Assembly: GCA_946222885.1 (NCBI GenBank)
Contig: CAMIAK010000002.1
Coordinates: forward strand, 124,001 to 188,000
Direction: 5' to 3'
Length of the DNA: 64,000 nucleotides
Source of the DNA: an uncultured Nesterenkonia sp.
GTDB lineage: Bacteria; Actinomycetota; Actinomycetes; Actinomycetales; Micrococcaceae
A program made the position numbers and the translations under genes. Numbering within the stretch: the first letter of the stretch is position 1; every line of letters starts with the position of its first letter. Shown here piece after piece: positions 33,000-41,816 of this stretch. Below the pieces are notes generated by a model. That model saw only the letters and a list, made by a program, of their open reading frames with translations. It did not search any database and had not been told where the DNA came from.

Positions 33000-33200
33000 A
33001 TGGGCACCGAATATTGGTACAACCTCCGGACCGGCCAGGTGGAGCAGGGCGCGCAGTCCAGCTGGAAGCATCTGCTGGGCCCCTACGGCTCCTACGCTGA
33101 GGCGGCGCAGGCGATGGAGCGCGTCCAGGCCAACAACGAGGCCTGGGAGGACGAGGACGCCTCCGAGCACTGGCAGGACGACGGTGGCCGGTCGAGCTGA
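33000..33200 (+). CDS. Small SPOR-like protein
   Basis: This 66-residue soluble protein starts MGTEYWYNLRTGQVEQGAQS and has the phrase LLGPYGSYAEAAQAMER, as in the short SPOR-domain-like proteins annotated across actinobacteria. In SPOR domains this fold binds denuded peptidoglycan glycan strands, but this protein lacks any signal peptide or membrane anchor, so that function is doubtful here. It ends in acidic residues. It diverges from map and converges on panB with 13 bp between stops. Confidence 0.75.
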   Translation: MGTEYWYNLRTGQVEQGAQSSWKHLLGPYGSYAEAAQAMERVQANNEAWEDEDASEHWQDDGGRSS

Positions 33201-33213
33201 AGGCCTCTCCTGA

Positions 33214-34107
33214 TCAGAAGGTGTGTTCCTCGCCGGGGAAGCGTCCCTCCAGGACGTCCTCCCGGTAGGCCGTGACCGCCTCGGTCATCACCGTGCGCAG
33301 ATCGGCGTACTTCTTCACGAAGCGGGGCGACTTCCCGTCGCCGAGCCCCAGCATGTCCTGCCAGACCAGCACCTGCCCGGTGGCCGCGGCGCCCGCGCCG
33401 ATCCCGATGGTGGGGACCTCCAGGGCGGCGTCCACCTCGGCCATCACCTCGGCGGGGATCATCTCCACCAGGACGGCGAAGGCGCCTGCCTCCTGCATGG
33501 CCCGGGCGTCGGCCAGCACGGCCTCTGCGGCCTCGCCGCGGCCCTGGACCCGGTAGCCGCCCAGGGCATGCTCGGACTGCGGGGTGAAGCCGATGTGGCC
33601 GATCACCGGGATGCCGGCGGAGACCATCGCCCGCACATGTCCGGCCAGGCTCGCGTCGCCCTCGGCCTTGACCGCATGGACCCCGGCCTCCTTCATGAAG
33701 CGCACCGCGGTCTCCACCGCCTGTTGCGGGGAGGCCTCATAGGTGCCGAAGGGCAGGTCAGCGACCACCAGAGCCCGGTGGGCGCCGTTGACGACGGACC
33801 GCGCGAAGATGATCAGCTCGTCGGTGGTGATCGGCAGGGTGCTGCCGCGGCCCATCATCACGTTGGCCGCCGAATCGCCCACCAGCAGGACCTCGACGCC
33901 GGCCTGGTCGAAGACCGCGGCGGTCATCGCGTCATAGGAGGTCAGCATGGCGAAGCGCTGCCCCTGCTCCTTGAAGCGCTTCAGGTGGACGGTCCGGATG
34001 CGGGAGGGGTTGATCCGCTCGGAGCGGCTGGCCGCGTTGGAGGTGCCGTAGAGGCTGCCCTGCACGTCGCTGTGCGGGGCCGGCGTCGTCTTCTGCGCTT
34101 CGGACAT
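33214..34107 (-). CDS. panB: 3-methyl-2-oxobutanoate hydroxymethyltransferase
   Basis: PanB makes ketopantoate from 2-oxoisovalerate and methylene-tetrahydrofolate, the first committed step of pantothenate and CoA synthesis. The 297-residue TIM barrel shows MLTSYDAMTAAVFDQAG, EVLLVGDSAANVMMG, VKAEGDASLAGHV, VIGHIGFTPQS and TIGIGAGAAATGQVLVWQDM. ATG 34107 lies 7 nt after TACTCT, suggesting a leaderless message. It diverges from glnA2 across 96 bp. No other pan genes are present here. Confidence 0.95.
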   Translation of the reverse strand: MSEAQKTTPAPHSDVQGSLYGTSNAASRSERINPSRIRTVHLKRFKEQGQRFAMLTSYDAMTAAVFDQAGVEVLLVGDSAANVMMGRGSTLPITTDELIIFARSVVNGAHRALVVADLPFGTYEASPQQAVETAVRFMKEAGVHAVKAEGDASLAGHVRAMVSAGIPVIGHIGFTPQSEHALGGYRVQGRGEAAEAVLADARAMQEAGAFAVLVEMIPAEVMAEVDAALEVPTIGIGAGAAATGQVLVWQDMLGLGDGKSPRFVKKYADLRTVMTEAVTAYREDVLEGRFPGEEHTF

Positions 34108-34114
34108 GACCCAT

Positions 34115-34120
34115 AGAGTA
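34115..34120 (-). promoter_or_regulatory. -10 box of panB
   Basis: TACTCT on the minus strand ends 7 nt before ATG 34107. There is no ribosome site in the gap. Confidence 0.5.
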
Positions 34121-34155
34121 CAGCCCTCACCGGGTGACGTGTCCTCCTCTTTGGG

Positions 34156-34161
34156 TAGAGT
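34156..34161 (+). promoter_or_regulatory. -10 box of glnA2-glnE
   Basis: TAGAGT lies 42 nt before ATG 34204. Unlike its neighbours this promoter gives a short leader with a GGAGG ribosome site at about 34191. Confidence 0.5.
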
Positions 34162-34203
34162 GGGTGGAGGATTGGAATTACCCCGTGTCAGGAGGCTGCA
34201 CGC

Positions 34204-35544
34204 ATGGATCGACAGCAGGAATTCGTACTGCGGACCATCGAGGAACGTGATGTCCGGTTCGTGCGGCTCTGGTTCACCGACGTCGTCGGATCGCTGAAGT
34301 CGGTGGCGCTGTCCCCGGCAGAGGTGGAGGGCGCCTTCAGTGAGGGCCTGGGCTTCGACGGGTCCTCCATCGAGGGGCTCTCCCGCGTGTTCGAGTCGGA
34401 CATGCTGCTGAAGCCGGACCCCTCCAGCTTCCAGATCCTCCCGTGGCGCGGGGAGGAGGAGCCCACCTCCCGCATGTTCTGCGACGTGCTGACCCCGGAC
34501 CAGGAGCCTGCCGCCGGGGACCCGCGCTGGGTCCTGCGCCGTCAGCTCGAGGCCGCCGGTGAGATGGGCTTCACCTGCTACACCCACCCGGAGATCGAGT
34601 TCTACCTCTTCGAATCTGAGAAGCTCGACGACGGCGGCGCACCCCGCCCGGCCGACCGCGCCGGCTACTTCGACCACATCACCGGCTCGGTGTCCCAGGA
34701 CCTGCGCCGCCAGACGGTCAACATGCTCGAGGCGGTGGGCATCTCCGTGGAGTTCACCCACAATGAGGTCGGCCCCGGCCAGAACGAGATCGACCTGCGC
34801 TACGCCGACGCCTTGACGACTGCGGACAACATCATGACCTTCCGCACCATCGTCAAGGAGGTCGCGCTGCAGCACGGCAAATACGCCTCCTTCATGCCGA
34901 AGCCCTTCTCCGAGCACCCGGGCTCGGCCATGCACACCCACTTCAGCCTCTTCGAGGGCGACACCAACGCCCTCTACTCGCCGAACGCGGAGTACAACCT
35001 CTCCGCCACGGCCCGGCAGTTCATCGCCGGGGTGCTCACCCACGCTCCCGAGTTCACCGCGGTGACCAACCAGTTCGTGAACTCCTATAAGCGCCTGTGG
35101 GGCGGGGGAGAGGCGCCCTCGCACGTGTCATGGGGTCACAACAACCGCTCGGCGCTCATGCGGGTGCCGCTGTACAAGCCCACCAAGGGCGGCTCCGCCC
35201 GGGTGGAGTTCCGCGGCATCGACTCCGCGGCCAACCCCTACCTCGCCTACGCGATGGTCCTGGGCGCCGGCCTGAAGGGCATCCGCGAGGAGTACGAGCT
35301 GGGCGACCCGATCACCGAGGACGTCTGGTCGCTGACCACCGCGGAGCGCAAGGCCATGGGGATCAAGCCCCTGCCGGGCACCCTGCATGATGCCATCCGT
35401 CAGATGGAGGACTCCGAGCTGGTGGCCGAGATCCTGGGCGAACAGGTCTTCGAGAACTTCCTGCGCAACAAGCAGCAGGAATGGGACGAGTACCGCGTCA
35501 ACGTCTCACCCTGGGAGATCAACCGCTACCTGGGGACCATCTGA
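34204..35544 (+). CDS. glnA2: Glutamine synthetase GlnA2
   Basis: This 446-residue GS-family protein has the same length as mycobacterial GlnA2. It contains the beta-grasp start (RFVRLWFTDVVGSLKSV), the metal-binding PEIEFYLFE, the NEVGPGQNEIDLRY segment and HTHFSLFEGD. The position equivalent to the adenylylated tyrosine of GlnA1 is W375 (TEDVWSL), so GlnE next door cannot modify it there. It sits 25 bp upstream of glnE as in mycobacteria. Whether it makes L-glutamine or ligates other amines is open. Confidence 0.92.
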   Translation: MDRQQEFVLRTIEERDVRFVRLWFTDVVGSLKSVALSPAEVEGAFSEGLGFDGSSIEGLSRVFESDMLLKPDPSSFQILPWRGEEEPTSRMFCDVLTPDQEPAAGDPRWVLRRQLEAAGEMGFTCYTHPEIEFYLFESEKLDDGGAPRPADRAGYFDHITGSVSQDLRRQTVNMLEAVGISVEFTHNEVGPGQNEIDLRYADALTTADNIMTFRTIVKEVALQHGKYASFMPKPFSEHPGSAMHTHFSLFEGDTNALYSPNAEYNLSATARQFIAGVLTHAPEFTAVTNQFVNSYKRLWGGGEAPSHVSWGHNNRSALMRVPLYKPTKGGSARVEFRGIDSAANPYLAYAMVLGAGLKGIREEYELGDPITEDVWSLTTAERKAMGIKPLPGTLHDAIRQMEDSELVAEILGEQVFENFLRNKQQEWDEYRVNVSPWEINRYLGTI

Positions 35545-35569
35545 TCCCATACCTGAGCTGTCCTGCCGC

Positions 35570-38500
35570 ATGACTGGATTCTCTCCCCGTGACCTGATCG
35601 CCGCCGGCTTCCAGGACCTGGAGCGCGCCTCCACCTTTCTGGAGGACGAGCAGCTCTCCGGCTTCGACCCCCGGGCGCTGCTGACCACGCTGCGCTACGC
35701 CCCGAACACGGACCAGGCAGTGCTGCTGCTGATCCGCCTCCTGGAGCGGGCACCGGCGCTCAAGGAGCTCTTCGAGGAGAAGGACGGAGCCTTCCCGCAG
35801 GCCGTCCCGCTGGTGCGGCTGCTGGGCGCCTCCCAGGCGCTCAGCGAATTCCTGATCAGACGTCCCGAGCATGCCGGCCTGGTGAGCGACCCGCAGCTGT
35901 GGCCGGAGGCTTCTCCCGGAGATGGCTCAGCGGCCGACACGCCGCCGGTGACCTCCGCCGAGGAGCTGCGCAGCCTCCTGCTCACCGCCGTGCGGGCCGA
36001 CCCGCAGGCGGAGATGCCGGTGGCCGCACTGGAGGAGGACTTCACCTCAAAGGACGCCTCGGTGGCGCTGCGGGTGGCCTACCGACGTGAGCTCACCGCC
36101 CTGGCGCTGCGCGACCTGTGCGCGGAGGACCCGCTGGAGTACCAGCCGCTGGCCGCCCGGCAGCTGGCGGACCTCGCCGCTGCGGCACTGGAGGCGGCGC
36201 TGGCGGTGAGCCGGGCCGAACAGGGGCAGCGCCACGGCGAGGTCGTGGACCAGGTGGAGCTGGCCGTCATCGGGATGGGCAAATGCGGGGCCCGGGAGCT
36301 CAACTACATCTCCGACGTCGACGTCATCTTCGTCCACCGTGCCCCCGAGGACCTCGACGCCGGCCAGGCGCGGACCATCGCCGTGGCCCTGGCCGCGGGG
36401 ATCTCCAAGGCCATCAACAGTGCCGCACCGGAGCCCGGGCTCTGGGAGGTGGACGCGAATCTGCGTCCCGAAGGCAAGGACGGGGAGCTCTCCCGCAGTC
36501 TGGACTCGCATGTGGAGTACTACCGGCGCTGGGCCCACGGCTGGGAGTTCCAGGCTCTGCTGAAGGCCAGGCCCATCGCCGGCAGCCGGCAGCTGGGCGC
36601 GGAGTACATGGAGAAGATCTGGCCCCTCGTCTGGATCTCCTCCCAGCAGGAGGGCTTCGTGGAGAACGTCCAGCGGATGCGCCGCCGGGTGTTCGAGAAC
36701 ATCCCCGCCGCCGACGCCGAGCGTGAGCTCAAGCTCGGCCGCGGGGGCCTGCGCGACGTCGAGTTCACCGTGCAGCTGCTGCAGCTGGTCCACGGGCGGG
36801 TGGACGAGTCCCTGCGGGTCCGGGACACGCTCTCGGCCATCGACGCCCTGGCTCACGGCGAGTACATGGCCAGCCGGGACCGCGACGCCATGTCCCGCTG
36901 CTACCGGCGGCTGCGCCTCTATGAGCACCGCATCCAGATGACCCAGATGCGCCGCACCCATCTGATGCCGGAGAAGGACTCCGAGCTGCGCGCCCTGGCC
37001 CTGGCGGTGGAGCCTCCGGGACTGCAGCGCCGCTCCGACCCTGAGGCCCTGCACAAGCAGTGGCGTGGGATCGTCCGGGAGGTCTCCACCTTCCACGAGA
37101 CCATCTTCTACCGCCCGCTGCTCTCCACGACCGCGGTGCTCTCCGACGAGGAGGCCCGGCTCTCCCCGGAGGCCGCCCAGGAGCGGCTGGCCGCACTCGG
37201 CTATGCCGACACCCGCGGCGCCATGCGTCACATCGAGGCGCTCACCTCAGGGGTCAGCCGCCGGGCCACCCTGCAGCGGCGCATCCTGCCGATGATGCTG
37301 GGCTGGTTCGCCGAGGGCGTGGACCCCGACGCCGGTCTGCTGGCCTTCCGCCGGCTCAGCGAATCCCTCGGCACCAGCCCCTGGTACCTCACGATGCTGC
37401 GGGACTCCTCGGTGGCCGCCGAGCGGCTGTGCCACATCCTCTCCAGCGCCCGATTCATCTCCGATCAGCTGGAGCACTCTCCGGAGTCCACCAAATGGCT
37501 GGGGGAGGACGCGGATCTGAAGCCGCGAAGCTTCGAGCAGCTCTGGACCGAGATCCGGAATTCGCTCTCCCGCCACGAGGAAGACGTCCAGGCCGCGGTG
37601 CGCCTGGTGCGGCTGGTCCGGCAGCGGGAGGTCCTGCGCGTGGCCATCGCGGATGCTGTCGGGCTGCTGGACGTCCAGCAGGTGGGGATCGCCCTCTCCG
37701 ACGCCGACCGTGCGGCGACCCTCGGGGCTCTGCACATGGCCGAGCGGGAGATCTTCGCCGGCGAAGGCCAGCATGTGCGGTTCCTGGTGGTCGGGATGGG
37801 ACGCCAAGGCGGGCGGGAGATCTCCTATGGCTCCGATATGGACGCCATGTTCGTCCACCGGACCGCTGAGGGCGGAGACCCCTCGAAGGCCGACGCCCAG
37901 GCGCAGAAGCTGGCCGCCCGGCTGCGAGCGCTGCTGACCCAGGGAGCGGCGGTCCGCGGCGAATACTCCCTCCAGCTCGACGCCGACCTGCGGCCCGAGG
38001 GCAAGAACGGGCCGCTCTCACGCTCTCTGGACTCCTTCCGCGAGTACTACCGGCGGTGGATGGAGGTCTGGGAGCGCCAGGCGCTGCTGCGGGCCCGCCC
38101 GGTGGCCGGCTGCGACGAGCTCGCCGGTGACTTCATGGAGCTGGTCGACGAGGTCCGCTACGGCGAGGAGCCCTCATCGGCCCAGGTCCGTGAGATCCGC
38201 CGGATCAAGGCACGGGTGGAGTCCGAGCGGCTTCCCCGCGGAGCTGACCCCGCCCGCCACGTGAAGCTCGGGCGCGGGGGGCTCTCCGACGTCGAATGGC
38301 TGGTCCAGCTGCTGCAGCTGCAGAACGCACACAGGCACAAGGTCCTGCGGACTCCCTCCACCCTGGCGGCCTTGGACGCCCTGGTGGACGAGGAGCTGCT
38401 GAGCCCCTACGACGCCGGCATCCTGGTGGAGGCCTGGACGCTGTGCACCCGGGTGCGCGCGGCGTCGATGGTCTGGCGCGGGAAGACCTCGGATGTGCTG

Positions 38501-38644
38501 CCCTCGGCCCGGCGCGACCTGGATGCGATCGCGCGGTGGTGCGGCTTCGAGCCGGGCAGCACCTCCGCCTTCGAGGAGCACTACCTGCGCACCACGCGGC
38601 GCTCCCGCCAGGTCTTCGAGCGTCTCTTCTACGAAGAGAGCTGA
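35570..38644 (+). CDS. glnE: Bifunctional glutamine-synthetase adenylyltransferase/adenylyl-removing enzyme
   Basis: GlnE attaches and removes AMP on the regulatory tyrosine of GlnA1 in response to nitrogen state. The 1024-residue protein has two nucleotidyltransferase halves: IGMGKCGARELNYISDVDV in the N-terminal half and VGMGRQGGREISYGSDMDA in the C-terminal half, each followed by an NLRPEGK or DLRPEGKNG segment and a helical GlnE domain. ATG 35570 is chosen since it follows glnA2 by 25 bp and starts family-like sequence (MTGFSPRDLIAAGF). Its stop is 4 bp from the convergent LLM gene. Confidence 0.96.
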   Translation: MTGFSPRDLIAAGFQDLERASTFLEDEQLSGFDPRALLTTLRYAPNTDQAVLLLIRLLERAPALKELFEEKDGAFPQAVPLVRLLGASQALSEFLIRRPEHAGLVSDPQLWPEASPGDGSAADTPPVTSAEELRSLLLTAVRADPQAEMPVAALEEDFTSKDASVALRVAYRRELTALALRDLCAEDPLEYQPLAARQLADLAAAALEAALAVSRAEQGQRHGEVVDQVELAVIGMGKCGARELNYISDVDVIFVHRAPEDLDAGQARTIAVALAAGISKAINSAAPEPGLWEVDANLRPEGKDGELSRSLDSHVEYYRRWAHGWEFQALLKARPIAGSRQLGAEYMEKIWPLVWISSQQEGFVENVQRMRRRVFENIPAADAERELKLGRGGLRDVEFTVQLLQLVHGRVDESLRVRDTLSAIDALAHGEYMASRDRDAMSRCYRRLRLYEHRIQMTQMRRTHLMPEKDSELRALALAVEPPGLQRRSDPEALHKQWRGIVREVSTFHETIFYRPLLSTTAVLSDEEARLSPEAAQERLAALGYADTRGAMRHIEALTSGVSRRATLQRRILPMMLGWFAEGVDPDAGLLAFRRLSESLGTSPWYLTMLRDSSVAAERLCHILSSARFISDQLEHSPESTKWLGEDADLKPRSFEQLWTEIRNSLSRHEEDVQAAVRLVRLVRQREVLRVAIADAVGLLDVQQVGIALSDADRAATLGALHMAEREIFAGEGQHVRFLVVGMGRQGGREISYGSDMDAMFVHRTAEGGDPSKADAQAQKLAARLRALLTQGAAVRGEYSLQLDADLRPEGKNGPLSRSLDSFREYYRRWMEVWERQALLRARPVAGCDELAGDFMELVDEVRYGEEPSSAQVREIRRIKARVESERLPRGADPARHVKLGRGGLSDVEWLVQLLQLQNAHRHKVLRTPSTLAALDALVDEELLSPYDAGILVEAWTLCTRVRAASMVWRGKTSDVLPSARRDLDAIARWCGFEPGSTSAFEEHYLRTTRRSRQVFERLFYEES

Positions 38645-38648
38645 AACC

Positions 38649-39650
38649 TCAGCGGGAGGGCTCCGGGGCCAGGAGCTCCAGAGTCCGATGCTGGACTGCC
38701 TCGTCGGGCGCGAGGTTGACCAGCATCAGCTCATCGGCCTGGACCTGATCGCCGAATCCGTCGAGCCACTCCACGACCTCCTCCTGCGTGCCGGCCACCG
38801 TGCGGCTGAGCATGCCCAGCACCTGCTGCCCGGCGGGATGGTCGCGCAGCTGGGCGACGTCGTCGTCGGAGAGCCGCTTGTTGCGGCCGAGCATCGTGCG
38901 GATCCATCCGTCCTCCGCCTCGCGCCGCTGCCGGCGGGCGTGATCGCCGTCGTTGTGGGCGATGACATTGGCCGCAGCGATGAAGTGCGGCTGCGCGTCC
39001 GGGCCGGCCAGGGACTGGGAGGAGTCGAAGTGCTCCCGGTAGGTGTGGGCGGCGTGCTCGAGCATCTGCGGGGCGAAGTGCGAGGCGAAGGCGTAGGGCA
39101 GGCCCAGCTGGGCGGCCAGCTGCGCGCCGAACAGGGAGGACCCCAGGATGAACAGCGGGACGTCCGTGCGGTGGCCCGGATAGGCGTTGACGCCGGGCAC
39201 CCGGCTGTAGCCGGCCAGGTATCCGCCCAGCTCCATGACGTCGGAGGAGAAGCGGTCGGCTTCGGTGCCGTCGCGGCGCAGGGCGCGCATGGTGGCGCCG
39301 TCGGTGCCGGGCGCCCGTCCCAGGCCCAGGTCGATGCGCCCGGGGAAGAGGGTCTCCAGGGTGCCGAACTGCTCGGCGATGACCAGCGGCGAATGGTTGG
39401 GGAGCATGATCCCGCCTGCGCCCACGCGGATGTTCTCCGTGGCTGCGGCGATGTGCTGGATCAGCAGGGAGGTCGCGGAGGAGGCGACATGCGGCATGTT
39501 GTGGTGCTCGGCGAACCAGAGCCGGGTGTAGCCCCGGGAGTCCGCCGTCTGGGCCAGGCGGCGGCTGCGGGCGATGCCCTCGCTGATCGGCTCTCCGGGG
39601 CGCACCCGGGCGAGATCCAACAGGGACAGCGGGCGTGAAGTTCTGGACAT
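38649..39650 (-). CDS. LLM-class flavin-dependent oxidoreductase (luciferase-like)
   Basis: This 333-residue F420- or FMN-dependent TIM barrel monooxygenase-like protein starts with PLSLLDLARVRPGEPISEGI and contains YTRLWFAEHHNMPHVASS, IRVGAGGIMLPNHSPL, GRIDLGLGRAPGTDG and YAFASHF, the pattern of the MsnO8/YhbW-type group. ATG 39650 is chosen because upstream in-frame codons are not family-like. Substrate unknown. It is convergent with glnE (4-bp gap) and lies downstream of the glnA1 terminator on the same strand, so it needs its own promoter. Confidence 0.9.
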   Translation of the reverse strand: MSRTSRPLSLLDLARVRPGEPISEGIARSRRLAQTADSRGYTRLWFAEHHNMPHVASSATSLLIQHIAAATENIRVGAGGIMLPNHSPLVIAEQFGTLETLFPGRIDLGLGRAPGTDGATMRALRRDGTEADRFSSDVMELGGYLAGYSRVPGVNAYPGHRTDVPLFILGSSLFGAQLAAQLGLPYAFASHFAPQMLEHAAHTYREHFDSSQSLAGPDAQPHFIAAANVIAHNDGDHARRQRREAEDGWIRTMLGRNKRLSDDDVAQLRDHPAGQQVLGMLSRTVAGTQEEVVEWLDGFGDQVQADELMLVNLAPDEAVQHRTLELLAPEPSR

Positions 39651-39724
39651 ATCTGGGGCAACGCACCAGCGCACCGGGTTATGCCGGGTGGCGCATATGG
39701 TCCGCCGCACGCTGCCTTCGACGC

Positions 39725-39761
39725 GGATGGCCCCCGCACCACAGGGGTGCGGGGGCCATCC
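39725..39761 (-). terminator. Terminator of glnA1
   Basis: GGATGGCCCCCGCACC pairs with GGTGCGGGGGCCATCC across a 5-nt loop, giving a 16-bp perfect stem. It starts 18 bp after the glnA1 stop and isolates the LLM gene. Confidence 0.8.
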
Positions 39762-39779
39762 GGAGGGAATGAGCGAGGC

Positions 39780-41204
39780 TCAGACCGAGTAGTACAGCTC
39801 GAACTCGTAGGGGTTCGGGCGCAGCGCCAGGGGAGCGATCTCCTCTTCGCGCTTGTACTCGATCCAGGCCTTCACCAGCTCCTCGGTGAAGACGCCGCCC
39901 TCCAGGAGGAACTCGTAGTCGTTCTCCAGGGCCTCCAGGGCCTCCTCGAGGTTGCCCGGGGCCTGCGGGATGTCCTTGAGCTCCTCGGCGGGCAGCTCGT
40001 AGAGGTCCTTGTCCACCGGGTCGTGGGGCTCGATGCGGTTCTTGATGCCGTCCAGGCCTGCCATCAGCATGGCGGCGAAGGCCAGGTAGGGGTTGCCGGA
40101 GGCATCGGGGGCACGGAACTCCAGGCGCTTCGCCTTCGGGTTGGAGCCGGTGATCGGGATGCGCACGGCGGCGGAGCGGTTGCCCTGCGAGTAGACCAGG
40201 GAGACCGGAGCCTCGTAGCCCTTGACCAGACGCTTGTAGGAGTTCACCGTCGGGTTGGTGAAGGCCAGCACGGCGTGCGCGTGCTTCAGCAGGCCGCCGA
40301 TGTACCAGCGGGCGGTGTCGGAGAGGTTCGCGTAGCCCTTCTCGTCGAAGAACAGCGGCTCGCCGCCGGACCACAGCGACTGGTGGCAGTGCATGCCGGA
40401 GCCGTTCTCCTCGAAGATCGGCTTCGGCATGAAGGTGGCGGTCTTGCCGTACTCCAGCGCGGTGTTCTTGACGACGTACTTGAACTTCTGGACGTCGTCG
40501 GCGGCATGCACCAGGGTGTTGAACTTGTAGTTGATCTCCTGCTGGCCCGGGCCGCCCACCTCGTGGTGGGAACGCTCGACCTCGAGGCCGACGGCGTCGA
40601 GGGCCAGGCAGATGGCGTCGCGCACATCGGCGTTCTTGTCCTGCGGGGTCACCGGGAAGTAGCCGCCCTTGGCGGCCAGCTTGTGACCCAGGTTGCCGCC
40701 GGGGATCTCCTGGCTGGACTTCCACTCGGCCTCCTCGGCGTCGACGGAGTAGAAGGAGCCCTGCGGGGAGGACTGCCACTTCACATCGTCGAAGAGGAAG
40801 AACTCGGCCTCGGGGCCGAAGAAGGCGGTGTCGGCGATGCCGGAGGAGGAGAGGTAGTCCTCAGCCTTCTGGGCGACGCCGCGGGGATCGCGGGCGTAGG
40901 GCTCGCCGGTGCGCGGGTTGACGATGGAGAAGTTCATCGCCAGAGTCTTCTCCACGCGGTACTCGTCCACGAAGGCGGTGGCCACGTCCGGGATCAGCTG
41001 CATGTCGGACTCAGCGATGCCCTGGAAGCCGCGGATAGAGGAACCGTCGAAGAGCTGGCCGTTCTCGAAGAAGTCGAGGTCGACAGTCTTGGCCGGAACG
41101 TTGAAGTGGTGCTGGCTGCCGGGAAGGTCGGTGAAGCGGATGTCGACGAACTTGACGTCCTCTTCCTCGATGAACTTCAGGACTTCTTCGGGGCTTGTGA
41201 ACAT
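39780..41204 (-). CDS. glnA: Glutamine synthetase type I-beta
   Basis: This is the main ammonium-assimilating enzyme. The 474-residue protein has FVDIRFTDLPGSQHHF, LFDGSSIRGF, GPEAEFFLFD, the ENGSGMHCHQSLW active-site segment, and the adenylylation site Y402 in DKDLYELP, the target of GlnE. ATG 41204 is preceded by GAGGAGCAGG. Transcription starts behind a four-part GlnR-like box, so it is controlled at both transcription and protein level. It diverges from an RDD membrane protein gene, as in mycobacteria. Confidence 0.97.
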   Translation of the reverse strand: MFTSPEEVLKFIEEEDVKFVDIRFTDLPGSQHHFNVPAKTVDLDFFENGQLFDGSSIRGFQGIAESDMQLIPDVATAFVDEYRVEKTLAMNFSIVNPRTGEPYARDPRGVAQKAEDYLSSSGIADTAFFGPEAEFFLFDDVKWQSSPQGSFYSVDAEEAEWKSSQEIPGGNLGHKLAAKGGYFPVTPQDKNADVRDAICLALDAVGLEVERSHHEVGGPGQQEINYKFNTLVHAADDVQKFKYVVKNTALEYGKTATFMPKPIFEENGSGMHCHQSLWSGGEPLFFDEKGYANLSDTARWYIGGLLKHAHAVLAFTNPTVNSYKRLVKGYEAPVSLVYSQGNRSAAVRIPITGSNPKAKRLEFRAPDASGNPYLAFAAMLMAGLDGIKNRIEPHDPVDKDLYELPAEELKDIPQAPGNLEEALEALENDYEFLLEGGVFTEELVKAWIEYKREEEIAPLALRPNPYEFELYYSV

Positions 41205-41248
41205 GCGTCCCTGCTCCTCATGGTTTGATGCTTTGCGGGTCAGCCCTC

Positions 41249-41254
41249 AGCCTA
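41249..41254 (-). promoter_or_regulatory. Candidate -10 box of glnA1
   Basis: TAGGCT on the minus strand lies 11 bp downstream of the GlnR box and 45 nt before the ATG. This places the box over the -35 region, as for activator sites. Confidence 0.4.
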
Positions 41255-41265
41255 TCGAGAGGCGG

Positions 41266-41303
41266 GTTTCTCACCCATCACGCAAATGTTTCCGACATGT
41301 AAC
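41266..41303 (-). promoter_or_regulatory. GlnR-type box upstream of glnA1
   Basis: On the minus strand the elements GTTAC, GAAAC, GTGAT and GAAAC occur in order, each separated by exactly 6 bases. This matches the actinobacterial GlnR consensus gTnAC-n6-GaAAC-n6-gTnAC-n6-GaAAC with one mismatch. GlnR is an OmpR-type regulator of nitrogen genes. The glnR gene itself is not in the window. Confidence 0.75.
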
Positions 41304-41328
41304 TTAACTCGCTCAATGCTGTGCCGAC

Positions 41329-41334
41329 TAGGAT
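41329..41334 (+). promoter_or_regulatory. -10 box of the RDD gene
   Basis: TAGGAT ends 7 nt before ATG 41342. An in-frame ATG at 41333 overlaps the box and is therefore unlikely to be the start. Confidence 0.5.
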
Positions 41335-41341
41335 GGCCCCG

Positions 41342-41770
41342 ATGTCTTCACAGAACGACGCCGGCTGGCCCGGCCAAGAGTTCGGGCTCCCCGAGTCCGG
41401 CCCCGGCAGCATGGCCCCCTTCGGTCGCCGGGTGCTGGCCCTCTTCATCGACTGGGCGTTGGTGATGCTGCTGGGCACGCTCCTGGCCGGAACCTTCTCC
41501 GGTACGGATCAGCTGGCGGATCAGACCGCCAGCCTTCTGGCCCTGGCGCTGTTCGTGCTCACGCATCTGAGCATGGTCAGCTTCCTGGGCATCACCCCGG
41601 GGAAGCGGATCGCGCGCATTCAGGTCGTGCGCGGCACAGAGGCGCCCGGCGTCGGGGCAGTGGCTCTGCGCACAGGCCTGCTTCTGCTGGTCATCCCCGC
41701 GATCCTCGCCGGGCCTGACGGCCGGCCCATCCATGACAGGGCCGCCGGAACTCTCCAGCTGCGCATGTGA
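41342..41770 (+). CDS. RDD family membrane protein
   Basis: This 142-residue protein has about three membrane helices. It has the RDD family landmarks FGRRVLALFIDWALVML, the loop FLGITPGKRIARIQVV, and a C-terminal RPIHDRAAGT. Function is unknown. An RDD gene divergent from glnA1 is also found in mycobacteria, so the neighbourhood is ancient. ATG 41342 follows a TAGGAT box by 7 nt, suggesting a leaderless message. Confidence 0.85.
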   Translation: MSSQNDAGWPGQEFGLPESGPGSMAPFGRRVLALFIDWALVMLLGTLLAGTFSGTDQLADQTASLLALALFVLTHLSMVSFLGITPGKRIARIQVVRGTEAPGVGAVALRTGLLLLVIPAILAGPDGRPIHDRAAGTLQLRM

Positions 41771-41816
41771 CTGAAGAGTAGAGTCTGAGCAGACGCTGGA
41801 CTCATGAGGAGAGAAC

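Noticed and set aside
34108..35124. N-terminal extension of the panB frame across the glnA2 gene, which would make a 636-residue protein
   Set aside because: The extension is the antisense shadow of glnA2 and crosses the panB promoter. PanB homology starts at ATG 34107, just after a -10 box.
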